DNA of 64,000 nt from Moniliophthora roreri (Eukaryota > Basidiomycota > Agaricomycetes > Agaricales > Marasmiaceae), in contig LATX02000154.1 in assembly GCA_001466705.2 (NCBI GenBank), positions 248,001 through 312,000 on the forward strand, written 5' to 3'. This document shows, piece by piece, positions 36,446-48,729 of this stretch. Both the position numbers and the translations under genes were made by a program. The notes beneath the pieces are model-generated. The model ran no database searches and was not told the DNA's origin. It was given only the letters and a program-made list of their open reading frames with translations. Within the stretch, counting starts at the first letter, position 1; the number at the start of each line of letters is the position of its first letter.

Positions 36446-39400
36446 TGGCAAACCTAGAAAAGACCCATTTTTATTCATTTTACATTACTTTTGAATTGGA
36501 ACAATTTAATATGACACAAGATAAAGAGTAATAAGGACTAGAGTGAGCCCAGTCTGCTAGTCATTGCCTTAGAGAAGCTATGGTACATTGGAAAGTATGA
36601 AGAGCTATATGATATGCTATACAGAGGTGTCTAAGCTGTACTTTCTGACTTATCTATGTATCAGATCCAAAGCAGATCACTCCTGAAACCTGTAGAGAAC
36701 CTAACTATGGCCCAATGAACACATTGGCTAGTTAACCAAGCTCTCAAAGTACTATCAATGGGGTTTTAACTTCTATTTTAACTTTCTATGACATCTGCAA
36801 AGTGCAACATGCAGTCAAACAGTACAGAGGTACTTAGAAGAGACATTGAAACAGAAAGACGACTTAGAACAGGAATGATCAAAGAATGATCATCCTCTGA
36901 GGTCAATATACAGATCAAAGTCAAAGCAGACAATCTCTTAATAAAGAGTTCAAAGGTGGTGAAACAATACAAAATAACATAACTAGGTACAAAGTGACCT
37001 TGGAAAGAAGGAAACTTCTGAAGGACATTCCCTACCTATGAACAGATACAACGAGACATACAAAGAATAACCAATGCATAAGAAGTCCTAACTAAGACCG
37101 AGCATGCATTGTCAAAGGAGATAGGAACAGTAACAGTGTGTTCTGACTTTGGAAACCTTGGCATCTAGCCTCTGCCAATGTGCAGATGCTAGAAAGGAAA
37201 ATGCTGTAAGAGAATGAGATGGATACANCAGATCTAAATAGAATGGAGTCATAAGAGGTGATAATATGGCAAACCTAAAAAAGACCTATTTTTATTCATT
37301 TTACATTACTTTTGAATTGGAACACTTAATATGACAGAAGATAATGGGTAATAAGAACTAGAGTGAGCCCAGTCTGCTAGTCATTGCCTTAGAGAAGCTA
37401 TAGTGCATTGGAAAGTACAAAGAGCTATATGATATGCTATACAGAGGTGTCTAAGGTGTACTTTCTGACTTATCTATGTATCAGATCCAAAGCAGATTAC
37501 TCCTGAGACCTGTAGAGAACTTAACTATGGCCTAATGAACACATTGGCTAGTTAACCAAGCTCTCAAAGTGCTATCAATGGGACTTGAATTTCTGTTTTA
37601 CCTTTCTATGACATCTGCAAAGTGCAATGTGCAGTCAAACAGTACAGAAGTACTTAGAGGAGACATCAAAACAGAAAGACGACTTAGAACAGGAACAATC
37701 ACAGAACAATCCTTCTCTGAAGTCAATATGCAGATTCAAGTCAAAGCAGGTGATCTCTTAATAAAGAGTTCACCAGCAGCAGAACAACATGAAATAAAGT
37801 AACTAGTCATCTTGGAAAGAAGGAAATCACCTCCGAAGGACATCTACTACCTACAGACAGATACAACGAGGCATACAAAGGATATCTAACACATAAGAAG
37901 TCCTAAATAAGACTGAGTGTGCATTATCAAAGGAGATAGGAACAGTAACAGCATGTTCTGATCTTGGGAACTTTGGCATCTAGGCCTCTGCTGATGTGTG
38001 GATACTAGAAAGGGAAATGCTGTAAAGAAAAGGAACAGATACAGCCATCTGCTTATAGATACCTGACATAGAAAAGAGAAGATACAAATTGTAGAGTCCA
38101 GAACACCTGGAGACATAGATACCTGTGCAGATATGGTCGGATACCCTAGTGGCCAGACTTCATGACATCTGAATATTCCCTCTTTTAGTATCTCAGTCAC
38201 TCATTTATCATTTCCTGAATTATCAGACATTATTTATATTTTTCTGTAGATATATTCCTTGGACTGTATATAAGGACAGCTAGATATTTGTACATACTCA
38301 AGTAACTCTGCCCCCTCCAATTGTGAATACATGAAAAGTTTGTTTGGTGTATAAATTTGTGTGCCATTCCAGTTTTGGAGATTGGTCCTAAGTGACTCCA
38401 GAGAGATAGACATCTGATAATGAACTTGCATTGTAAGAGATAAGAGTAACATCTTGAGTGCATTGTCACACTCTTCTAAGAGAAACTTTACACCAAGAAG
38501 GAGCCTNTTTTTATTCATTTTACATTACTTTTGAATTGGAACACTTTAATATGACACAAGATAATGGGTAATAAGGACTAGAGTGAGCCCAGTCTGCTAG
38601 TCATTGCCTTAGAGAAGCTATGGTACATTGGAAAGTATGAAGAGCTATATGATATGCTATACAGAGGTGTCTAAGCTGTACTTTCTGACTTATCTATGTA
38701 TCAGATCCAAAGCAGATCACTCCTGAAACCTGTAGAGAACCTAACTATGGCCCAATGAACACATTGGCTAGTTAACCAAGCTCTCAAAGTACTATCAATG
38801 GGGTTTTAACTTCTATTTTAACTTTCTATGACATCTGCAAAGTGCAACATGCAGTCAAACAGTACAGAGGTACTTAGAAGAGACATTGAAACAGAAAGAC
38901 GACTTAGAACAGGAATGATCAAAGAATGATCATCCTCTGAGGTCAATATACAGATCAAAGTCAAAGCAGACAATCTCTTAATAAAGAGTTCAAAGGTGGT
39001 GAAACAATACAAAATAACATAACTAGGTACAAAGTGACCTTGGAAAGAAGGAAACTTCTGAAGGACATTCCCTACCTATGAACAGATACAACGAGACATA
39101 CAAAGAATAACCAATGCATAAGAAGTCCTAACTAAGACCGAGCATGCATTGTCAAAGGAGATAGGAACAGTAACAGTGTGTTCTGACTTTGGAAACCTTG
39201 GCATCTAGCCTCTGCCAATGTGCAGATGCTAGAAAGGAAAATGCTGTAAGAGAATGAGATGGATACACCCATCTGCTTGTAGATACCCAACTTAGAAAAG
39301 AGAAAAATACAAATTATAGAGTCCAGAACACCTGGAGACGTAGATACCTGTATGGATATGGTCAGATACCCTAGTGGCCAGACTCTGTGACATCTGAATA

Positions 39401-40230
39401 TTTCCTCTTTTAGCATCTCAGTCACTCTTTTATTATTTCCTGAATTATTGGACATTATTTATATTTTCTTGTAGATATATTCCATAGACCGTATATAAGG
39501 ACAGCTAGATATTCATGTATACTTAAGTAACTCTGCCCCCTCTGAGTGTGAATACATGATAAGTTTGTTTAGTGTATAAATTTTGTGTGCCATTCCAGTT
39601 TTGCTTCCTCACTTCAGGCCCTGGAGATTGGTCCTGAGTGACTTCAGAGAGATAGACATCTGATAATGAACTTGCATTGTAAGAGATAAGAGTAACATCT
39701 TGAGTGCATTGTAGCACTTTTCTAAGAGAAACTTTACACCAAGAAGGAGCCTTGGGCACTTGGAGTGTGGCCTGTGTGTGTATCAGGTTGTGACACACTT
39801 AGAGTCTTAGCAAGAGGTGTGCCTGCGCTGAACTCTTTGTAGAAATTGGTCTAGGACCTTTTCCAGTACACTGTGTGCTGTAGTTATCTTGAAGAAGTCT
39901 TGAACTCTGTAGGGTCAGACTATATCAGCTATTGAGTCTTTGTATGGGACTGTAGCTCTTGTGTTTGTGCTTTGTGCACCATGTTCTTTGTGTTTTGTGT
40001 GTGTGTTTGCCAAATAAACCCATTTTAAACCCATCTATACTCCTTTAGAGGTAAATACTTCGAAGTAGAACACTTCAATAAGAGAGAATCAATCTAGCTA
40101 AGAGTTTTGTTAGCATTCTAAGTGCAGCAACTCTGATCACATTGATCCACACTTGCACAACAAACTGAGTTAGACTTTTGGAGGTTATCTTTTGGGTAGT
40201 TTTCCACTAGTCTTATCTTAGGGCAAATTA
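36446..40230. repeat. Unclassified interspersed repeat inserted in the old Gypsy pol; two contig joints inside
   Basis: Begins near ATATGGCAAACCTAG and ends near CTTAGGGCAAATTAG. The bases 36,601-37,227 are identical to 38,641-39,267. The piece 37,261-38,506 is a diverged second copy. A TATA-like GTATATAAGGACAGC and an AATAAACCC polyadenylation-like site (40,013) suggest an LTR or LARD-type repeat. No ORF with a domain. If the identical ends are one overlap, the true insertion is about 1.75 kb. Confidence 0.6.
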
Positions 40231-41530
40231 GTGCCTAGAACTTTTATTATTCTGAAGAGGCCTTCTCTCTTCAGGGATAGCTTTTTTGATGGGTACTCAA
40301 TGACCAGGTTTTTTCCTTCAAGCCACACCTTTTGCCCTTCTTTGAATGTATCTAGTTTGGCTTGCTCCTGGGACATCATCTTCTGCTGTGCTATTTCCGT
40401 AAGGCTTGATGCTTCTTCTCAGATCCTCTTTATCTCTTCCAACCTTTCCTTGACTGATGGGATGTCCATCTTCTTGAATGCTGTTGGGAGCAGTCTGGAG
40501 TTGTAGCCCATCATCATGTAGAAGGGAGATTTCTTCATGACTGAGTGGGTTTGATTGTTGTGTGCAAACTTGGCAAATGGAAGGAATTCTTTCCAGTGGG
40601 TCTGTTCTTTTGAGCAGAAGATTCTGAGGAACACTTTGATTTCTTGGTTTACCCATTTGGTTTCTCTGTCTGTTTGGGGGTGGAATGCCATACTCATTGA
40701 ATGTTTGATTAGCAGAAGTTTCCCCATTTCTTGGAACACTTCTGCTGTGAACCTTGGATCTTGGTTAGAGATCAGTCAGTCCAGGAGTCTGAATCACTTG
40801 TAGAGGTGTTCCAATAGGAGGTTGGTGGCTTCTGTTGCATCCAATGTCTTGGTGCATGGGATAAAAATTGCCTCCTTTGTAGAGGAGTGGTCCACCACAA
40901 CCATGATTGAGTCAGAACCATCAACTGGTAGCAGGTTGGTGATAAGGTCCATTGTGCAGACTTGAAATGGAAAGGACAACTTCATACTTTTGATTGGCTG
41001 TATTGGGGTCCTTGTTGGATGTGTGTTTACTTTCATCTGTTGACATGGCACACAGCTGTCCATGAATTCTCATATGAATTTTGTCATTCCTGGCCACCAG
41101 AAATCACGTTGAACTTGTTCAGCTGTATTCCATTGCCCTGGGTGTCCAACTCTAGCTCCTTCATGGATTTCCTTTACAATAGTTCTTTGCAATCCTTTGT
41201 TGTTTAGTATGTAGACCTTTCCTTTGAAAAATAGCAGGTCATCTTTGATCTTCCAGTCTGACAATGTGGATTTGATTGGCAGCACACCTTGGTGTAGAAG
41301 TGTTTCCAAGGCCAATTTGTGGAAATCATCCAGGCCCAATTTTTTTCAGATCTCATCATTCAGTTCCAAATTTATTCCCCTAATGAACAGATGGTCTGTT
41401 ACAACTACAGACAGACCTAATCTTTTTCTTTGTACTACTAGTCAGGTGATTGCATTTCCTTCTCTGGACTTCTATAGTTTTCTATATGACTCTAGTGATG
41501 TATTACTCATTGTTCTACAAGATTCCATTA
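40231..41530 (-). pseudogene. Gypsy RNase H-integrase, old copy
   Basis: Minus strand: [40 protein letters not shown] (zinc-binding region of integrase), [36 protein letters not shown] and [16 protein letters not shown] (catalytic core), [58 protein letters not shown]. Several stops. The same blocks exist, intact, in the copy at 62,092-64,000. Confidence 0.85.
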
Positions 41531-41760
41531 GCTTCTGGTAGATACAAATGAGTAGATACATTGTACCTATTTAAGGCTGTCAGAACTGGGTCTAAGCTCC
41601 TCAGCTTGACCTGGTTAATCATAACTTGTGTTTAAGCAACGAACAGTTGGATCTCAGAACCTCAGAAGCTTCTGAGTGAACCTTGAACTTGAACCTTGAA
41701 CTTGACATCACTTGGTCTAGTGTTGTTGAATGTTGACATTGCTGTGCAAGTGACATAACA
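41531..41760 (+). repeat. Partial 5' LTR of a plus-strand Gypsy element
   Basis: Its reverse complement starts TGTTATGTCACTTGCACAGC and follows the young LTR (TGTTACGTTACTTGCGCAGC) for about 230 bp, including AACCAGGTCAAGCTGA. It ends in ACATAACA right before the gag region. The left part is missing, abutting the old minus-strand Gypsy. Confidence 0.65.
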
Positions 41761-41801
41761 TAAAGTCAAGCTGATCCATAGTTGACCTGCCCAAGATCTA
41801 G

Positions 41802-43146
41802 ATGTCATCAACAATGACCCCACCCAGAGTGTGTCTAACCATGTGTGAAGAACAACAGATCAACAAAGATCTCGAAGTGACACAACAGCTAGCCGAACTA
41901 GGAATTGGCATTCTGGGCAACCCCAAATCGACCAGGCATACAATTATAACCTGCCACCACTGGAAGACTGTGATCCAGAACTTGAACAGCTTGCTTGGGC
42001 TTGGCTTAACAATTGGTGCCGAAACACCAACCAAAGGAGAGACATTGAGCAGCTTGACCCCAGAATCCACAGACGGAGAATCACCTATGAGAACAAACTC
42101 TGAGATCTCCGAAGAGAAGACAGGGAACTCACCTATCAGATTAAGAGACTCGTCATCCTCCAATGACTCCAAAGAAGCCACCAGGATGGCCAAAGGTGGA
42201 AGCTCAACTCTGAAACAAGAACTGAAGCTGTGCTTGCAGGAGCAGATGATGATCACTGTAGTGACAGCAGTCTTGGAAGAGATGGAAAAGAAGAAGAAGG
42301 AAAAGAGATCCAAAGTAGCAGCACCAGACTCTTTTGAAGGAGATAGAAAGGATACCAAGAGATTTCTGATGGAAGTGGAGATTGATCTCCACATGCACCC
42401 CACCGATTATGACAATGATGAAAAGAAGTGTCTCTTCCTGCTGTCATATCTCTGAGGCATGAAAACCCAGTCCTGGAAACAAACACAGACCAACAAGATC
42501 TTTAACTGCAACAGCAAAGATCCAGAGCTCATGTGGAACAATTTAAAGGATGCTTTCAAGAAACACTATCTCCCAGCTGACATCCAGGCCGAAGCACAGT
42601 TGAAAATTGAAGAATTACGAATGACTGATCAAGCTGACAATTACATAAACAACTTCAGAGTCATGGCTGATGAATCTGAGTATGATGATCAGCCTCTTAT
42701 TCACATCTTTAGAAAGGGGCTCCCTCTCTCTCTTGCCGGAAAGATCCTGAATCAGCCTCAAGAGAGGCCAGATGATCTGGAAGGATGGTATAAAGTGGCA
42801 ATATGATATAATGAACAATACAAATACACCAAGGCTGTCCAGAAGCCAAAAAGGTTCTGAATAGTCGATGAAAAAAAGAAGAAGGTAGTGATAAACTGAA
42901 TGGACGGAGGATGGCTGAGTGAAGAAGAAAGGAAGAAGTACATGGCCGAAGGACGATGCTTCTGATGTTCCAAAACTAGACATATGTCTTGAGACTGTCT
43001 GACCAAACCCCAAGGGGAAAGAAAAGGAGGAGAAAAGGAAGCTAAGTCCCAGAGAAGCCTATGTTAAAATCCAGGCAATCATCAGAGAACAGGAGGCAGA
43101 AGAGCAGATGAAAATATTGGACATTATGGAACAGGAGGGTTTTTAA
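41802..43146 (+). pseudogene. Gypsy gag with zinc knuckle, interrupted by six TGA codons
   Basis: Retrotransposon capsid/nucleocapsid protein. Reads MSSTMTPPRVCLTMCEEQQI ... FEGDRKDTKRFLMEVEIDLH ... ELMWNNLKDAFKKHYLPADI ... HIFRKGLPLSLAGKIL ... to IMEQEGF-stop. In-frame TGAs lie at 42453, 42804, 42858, 42897, 42963 and 42990; the last two fall inside the CX2CX4HX4C knuckle (C-F-stop-C-S-K-T-R-H-M-S-stop-D-C). A frameshift follows near 43,010. The end matches the separate gag at 44,940-45,660. Each TGA is explained by loss of a CGA Arg codon. Confidence 0.8.
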
Positions 43147-43147
43147 A

Positions 43148-44803
43148 ATGGCAGAAGAGGCCGATGCTCTCTCTGCCACCCGCAATAATGATCTCGAACA
43201 TTGTATTAGCTAAGCTTAATTGAAATTCTATGCATATTCTACTCTCTTACAATGTTGGGATAGAAAAAGTCGGATCAAAAGCCCTGCTAGACTCTGGAGC
43301 AGGAGGACTCTTCATGAGTCCCAAAATGGCTAATAAAATGAAACTTCATCAGAAGGCCTTAATGCAGCACATAAGGGTATTCAACGTAGATGGAACCCCC
43401 AACAAGACTGCCTGGATCACATATTCAGTAATGGCAACATACGAATTAGAAGACAAATCAATGACAGACACCTTTCTTATCTCAGGATTGGGAAGAGAAG
43501 AGATCATACTTGGACTACTCTGGTTATGAAAGTATAACCCCCTTGTGGATTGGGTAACAGGAGAAGTATGCTTTCCCCTGACCAGACAAATTCAGTTCCC
43601 AAGACACTGTAGTATACACTACATACAAGGTGTTCTTTTCATGCTATTAATACAAAGGAAATACACTCAGAATACTGCTATATATTTGCTTCCAGACAAC
43701 ACTCAGAAAATTCTATTAGTTTCAAGTTATCATCACATATTGAAAACAGCAAGCATACTCTGGATTTTAATTTCCAGAAGAGTCTGTGTTTTTTGATTAT
43801 TTTATAATAATGAAATTATAGAATTATCCTTTAATTTTCTAATTACAAATATACTAAATTTTCTGCCTTATAAAATAGTGAGAAAACATTTAGAAAACAG
43901 ATATAAGATTTTGAATTTTATATCAAAGGAAACATATTAAATACAAAAGGAAAACTATATGAAAACTATCTAAGAACTGCTTTAAAATATAGTGTTTTCA
44001 CATGATTTTTCTACTATTTTCTTAGTGTTTTCCTAGTGTTTTCTCTGACTTTCCCACAATAGAAAATGTGGAATTTTTATCTTATCTTATCAGCATTTTC
44101 TCAGCATGGAAACTATTCTAATATATTGTATTATCTTTTCATTCTCAGAATTTGAAAATTCCATATCTTTTGCTGCTGAAAATTCAGTATTCTCCAATTT
44201 ATATATGGTTTTATAAAAATTCTCTTTGCAAGAAGATTAAGTGTTTTCTCAATCAGAAAACCATGTTAAAAGAACACCTCATATGTAGTGATACTCAACA
44301 AGGAAGAGCCAGAGGAACTCATTCAGAGAGTAGACATCTGAGCTAAGTTGTCAGCCTCTCAACTTCTGGAACACACTGCTGAACACAAGGAAAAATCACT
44401 GGCTGACCTTATTCCTCCATACTTAGTGGAATATGCCTCCCAGTTTGAAGACAAGGCAGCAGAATGGTTCCCAATTTCAAGACCTTATGACCATGCTATT
44501 GATCTGAAACTGGAATTTACTCTGAAGGACTGCAAACTATATTCACTAATGGCACTGGAACAAGTGGAACTGGACAAATTCTTGGAGGAAAATCTGTGCA
44601 AAGGATATATTCAGAAATTGAAATCCCCTATGGCATCACCTTTCTTCTTTGTTGGCAAAAAGGAAAAAGGGAAACTCCAGCCAACCCAAGACTATCAGAG
44701 GCTAAACCATGGAATGATCAAAAATGTGTACCCTTTACCCTTTGTATCAGATCTCATTGACAAGTTGAGAGGGGCAAAGATTTTCCCAAAGCTGGATCTA
44801 TGA
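43148..44803 (+). pseudogene. Gypsy protease-RT start, split by a MITE
   Basis: After gag, an ATG opens MAEEADALSATRNNDLEH. The protease has the catalytic LLDSGAGGLFMSPKMA motif and EEIILGLLWL; TGA at 43527 follows. The MITE at 43617-44290 interrupts it. The RT then reads VEYASQFEDKAAEWFPISRP, YDHAIDLKLEFTLKDCKLYS, LDKFLEENLCKGYIQKLKSP, ASPFFFVGKKEKGKLQPTQD, YPLPFVSDLIDKLRGAKIF, then LDL-stop (TGA 44801) where RT normally has LDLRxGYNN. The sequence breaks at the N at 44828. Confidence 0.8.
43617..44290. mobile_element. CACTA-type MITE (complete copy)
   Basis: 674 bp with terminal inverted repeats of about 23 bp (CACTACATACAAGGTG at the left; ACACCTCATATGTAGTG at the right) and a 3-bp ATA target duplication (43614-43616, 44291-44293). 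The CACTA ends and 3-bp duplication fit the CACTA/EnSpm superfamily. AT-rich, no transposase. It sits in the Gypsy pol. Confidence 0.85.
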
Positions 44804-44939
44804 AACAGTTACAATAACATCCAGATTNAGTTCCCACTTTGTACTGCAGAGGAATGTGCATAGAATTCCAATCCATCTTAGCTAGTACAAAGTGTGAAAT
44901 TGTTACAGGCAGTGGAGACATTGTCCTCTTCCACTGCTT

Positions 44940-45660
44940 CAAAAACCCTCCAGTTCCATGAGGTCGATTAGGGAGTTCTTCTCTTCTTCTGGTTGATCAT
45001 TTACCAACGCCTTAATTTTGGCATACCATTCTTCTCTGGTCAACTTCTTCGGCTCTTCCCTCTTCTTCTCATCCTTCTTTGGGCTGTCCAGGCAATCTTT
45101 GATCCAGTGCCCTCCTCGGCTGCATTGAAAACACAATCCTTTAGCCATATATTCCTTTTGATCAGCTTCCGAGATCTGCTGCTGTTTAATGGCTACCTCT
45201 TCCTTCTTCCTGAAGCTTCGTTTCGGTTTCCTTCCGTTGTCATCATCCCAAGTCTTCCCATATTCTATAGCCTGCTTGTAACTCTTGTTGAAGAGGATAG
45301 CGGCGTTCATCCAATCCTTAATATTGGTGGGTGCTCCTTTGGGTCATGTCATGATTTTCAGAGCCAGACTTCTGGGTAACCCTCTTTTGAACACCATGAT
45401 TTGTGCGGCATCGTTGTATCTGGTCTGTTTCGCCAGATAGGCGAACTGGTAAGTGTATTCATCCGCTCTTTCCTTCATCTTCAGATCTCGAAGCTTCATC
45501 TGGGCTTCCAAAGCCGTATTGAGGGGTTCGAAGGATGTCTTGAAATCCTCCACAAAATCTAACCATGAGACCTTCTCTGCCTCGGGATCAAAGGCAAGTA
45601 ACAGGTCCGTCTTATTGTTCTTCCAAAATTCTCCCAGACCATCGGTCATGTAGGATAGGA
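44940..45660 (-). pseudogene. Gypsy gag fragment with zinc knuckle, less decayed
   Basis: Minus strand: LSYMTDGLGEFWKNNKTDLL, VSWLDFVEDFKTSFEPLNTA, LRDLKMKERADEYTYQFAYL, YNDAAQIMVFKRGLPRSLAL, one TGA (45,346-45,344, expected Arg), then IKDWMNAAILFNKSYKQAIE and CFQCSRGGHWIKDC (CX2CX4HX4C), ending LIDLMELEGF-stop. CpG is retained, unlike the flanks. It is bounded on the left by a contig joint and on the right by a MITE. Confidence 0.75.
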
Positions 45661-45674
45661 GGAAAAGCTTCTTT

Positions 45675-46776
45675 CACTACGTACAAGGTGTTCTTTTAAC
45701 ATAGTTTTCTCATTGAGAAAACACTTAATTTTCTTGCAAAGAGAATTTTTATAAAACCATATGTAAATTCTAAATTTCAATCATGTCCTTTTAACAAGAA
45801 TATGCCTGGAGAATACTAAATTTTCAGCAGCAAAAGATATGGAATTTTCAAATTCTGAGAATTAATAGATAATACAATATATTAGAATAATTTCTATACT
45901 GAGAAAACATTAAATTTTCTCTGGTTGAAAATCCTCAGAAATTGCTGATAAGATAAGATAAAAATTCCACATTTTCTATTGTGGAAAAGTCAGAGAAAAT
46001 ATTAGGAAAACACTAGGAAAATGGTAGGAAAATCATGTGAAAACACTATATTTGTAATTAGAAAACTAAAGGATAATTCTATAATTTCATTATCATAAAA
46101 TAATAAAAAAACAGACTCTTCTGGAAATTAAAATCCAGAGTATGCTTGNCAACAAGAATATGCCTGGAGAATACTAAATTTTCAGCAGCAAAAGATATGG
46201 AATTTTCAAATTCTGAGAATTAAAAGATAATACAATATATTAGAATAATTTCCATACTGAGAAAACATTAAATTTTCTCTGGTTGAAGATCCTCAGAAAA
46301 TGCTGATAAGATAAGATAAAAATTCCACATTTTCTATTGTGGGAAAGTCAGAGAAAACACTCGAAAAACACTAGGAAAATAGTAGGAAAATCATGTGAAA
46401 ACTATATTTTAAGGCAGTTCTTAGATAGTTTTCATTTAGTTTTCCTTTTGTATTTAACATATTTCCTTTAATATAAAATTCAAATCTTATATTTGTTTTC
46501 TAAATGTTTTCTCACTATTTTATAAGGCAGAAAATTTAGTATATTTGTAATTAGAAAATTAAAGGATAGTTCTATAACTTTATTATTATAAAATCATCAA
46601 AAAACACTGACTCTTCTGGAAATTAAAATCCAGAGTATGCTTGCTGTTTTCACTATGTGATGATAGCTTGAAACTAATAGAATTTTCTGAGTGTTGTCTG
46701 GAAGCAAATATATAGCAGTATTCTGAGTGTATTTCCTTTGTATTAATAGCATAAAAAGAACACCTTGTATGTAGTG
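45675..46776. mobile_element. CACTA-type MITE sequence, composite around a contig joint
   Basis: Left end CACTACGTACAAGGTG, right end ACACCTTGTATGTAGTG. An N at 46149 lies inside and sequence near AACAAGAATATGCCTGGAGA appears on both sides, so two partial copies have been joined. No matching target duplication is expected. Confidence 0.7.
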
Positions 46777-46928
46777 ACCAGGTCTATGCTGTCTACTAGT
46801 ACCTTTAAAACAAAATTAGACCATTGTTGCAGACTCAATATTCTTGCTCACTAGAAATGGATGAGACTGGTTCATCACTAGTATGTGCCTTCTTTGGGTG
46901 CCTGTTAGGTGTAAAAAGTTCATCAATA

Positions 46929-47539
46929 TGTTACGCTCATACGACTCGGCTCGGCCGTGACCCGTATGAGACATGCTTATGCATCTCCTCCATCATAACC
47001 TACACGTTCCATTAATCTCCACCATTGTACATCTTACAACACATTTTCTTGTAGCAACATCCTGGTCATTGTCCTCATGGACTACATACGTTCTCCATGT
47101 TGTATTCTCTTCCAGTAGATATAAACCACTGTATTCTACTGATATACCCCAAGTGGAAAATTAATGTTGCTCTACGCTCTTCACTTCTCTCCTCTACCTC
47201 GCCCTCCATCTCGCTTATGTGGAGACCCTTCATCTCAGCTGAGCTCTGTAGTTCAGTAGTGCTGTTGCCAATAGCCTCAGCGAACCCATCTCCTTCATAC
47301 GGTGATTCTCATACGGCACTCTCCTAGCCACTCGGCCGTACTCGTCCTTGCTTTCTTGCATAGCTCTAACAGTATTTTCCACTATGAGCTGCTGAATCAT
47401 GAATCTCTTTTCTTCTTTCCGTTCACAATCTCCTGCTCCTACTTCCTTCACTGCCAAACAACCAACTAGAGCCGAATCCCAATGTCAAAAGCAAGACGTA
47501 GACCGCAATGTGAAATTCACAGAGTTAAAAGGTGTTACA
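46929..47539 (+). repeat. Possible LTR (TGTTAC...TTACA)
   Basis: Starts TGTTACGCTCATACGAC and ends AAAAGGTGTTACA. Moderately CpG-containing, unlike neighbours. No second copy in the window; boundaries inferred from TG...CA and the Gypsy-like TGTTACG start. Confidence 0.35.
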
Positions 47540-48317
47540 AATTTTCTCTCGTTACTACAGACTCTCTTGACCAACAAACATGTATATTTACCCTATGCTT
47601 CCCATTGACATCTGGACTCATCCACTGTCCCAGTTCCGGCCGAGTCCCCTATCGAGAGTCGCAAACGGACGAGGGTAGAGCTGGGTTTGAGCGAGGAGGG
47701 AGTTTGGGTGACAGTGGAGGACGGTCAAGGTATGTCATACGAGTTCCTTCTGGATGAGGCTGACTTCGTTCAGAGTGTGACAACTGCCAGCGGCGGAAGA
47801 AGAATCCAGTGTCGTGCGAGAGGCAGATCGAGACGCAGGACGGGCAGACTCGGCTGATTGGCACTTGCAAGGCATGCTGATCGTCGAAGATCTGATGCAG
47901 CTTCGTGGCTCAAGTATGGGAGAATGTAGCTGGACCTTCTAAGCCGAAAGCTTGTAGACATCCAAAGTCCCATCCGGTGGTGGAGGACTCGGATGGAGAC
48001 TACAGTCCTGATGAGAGTGCTGCTGAGCTCGGCCGACTTGTCTTGCTGGAGGTCAAGCAGATGAAGCACGAGATGAATGAGTGAATGGACGAGCTCCTTG
48101 GCTGAGTGGAGCGTCTGGAGAAGGAGGCTGAAACTCTGTGTCATAGGTCGGCGCAAGTACTGGATGTCTTGGACGTAGTGCACTTGGACAGAGAGGAGGA
48201 GGAGACAGTGCAGCCAATGCTGGACAAGGGAAAGGGAAAGGCCGTGGAGGAGTCGGAGGATGGTTCTGGGGGTGAGAGTGGGGCTGAGTCGTCGGTGGCT
48301 GAGCCTGAGGACTGACA
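47540..48317 (+). pseudogene. Degenerate ORF with Cys-pair and coiled-coil-like parts
   Basis: Plus strand, in mixed frames: GVWVTVEDGQGMSYEFLLDE, then a Cys-rich stretch (CERQIETQDGQTRLIGTCKA), then [20 protein letters not shown] and [20 protein letters not shown] before TGA. Frequent stops, several TGA/TAG. It resembles ORFs often carried by Agaricomycete repeats. Function unknown. Confidence 0.45.
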
Positions 48318-48729
48318 AATTCATCGAGTCAGCTGAATTTTCTTTTTTTTCTTGGACCATGAACACAGATATGGACAGAAGTGTAGAGTATCATAGAAAA
48401 TTATCTTGGTAGAAATTTAAATAAGAATAATTAGCTATGTGCATTGAGAAACAAGAAGTGTGATGCAAGAAAGACTCAAGGTTTGATTGGCTGAAGTGCT
48501 AAGTATTGTGCAAGGGTGGCCTTGTGTTTGTCGAGAGGGCTGGGCTTATGTCAGGTTGATGGGTTGGAGTGGAAATCGTCAAGTGCTTCGCCCAGGTCTA
48601 AATCCTCAGCCGAAACCCATTGGATTTCTTCGTCCGTTCCTTCATAGCCAGCCCACTTCACGAGGTACCGTAACTGACACTTACACTACTGATCCAACTT
48701 TGAGTCTAAGATCTCAGATATCTCATAAT
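48318..48729. other. No gene seen
   Basis: Short ORFs only; a part near 48,480-48,700 retains CpG and may belong to the element on its left. Confidence 0.4.

Larger units (their letters stand above)
34410..41530 (-). mobile_element. Old Ty3/Gypsy element, minus strand, truncated and internally interrupted
   Basis: From left to right (3' to 5' in the element): LTR 34,410-34,790; third ORF 34,832-36,101; pol C-terminus 36,102-36,445; inserted repeat 36,446-40,230; integrase and RNase H remnants 40,231-41,530. All parts align with the young copy at 60,183-64,000. The 5' part is lost at the plus-strand Gypsy LTR near 41,530. CpG sites have almost vanished. Confidence 0.8.

Noticed and set aside
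41802..44803. UGA recoding or selenocysteine to explain the many TGA codons
   Set aside because: Host genes in the window use TGA as a normal stop, and all cases fit CGA-to-TGA decay in a CpG-poor repeat.
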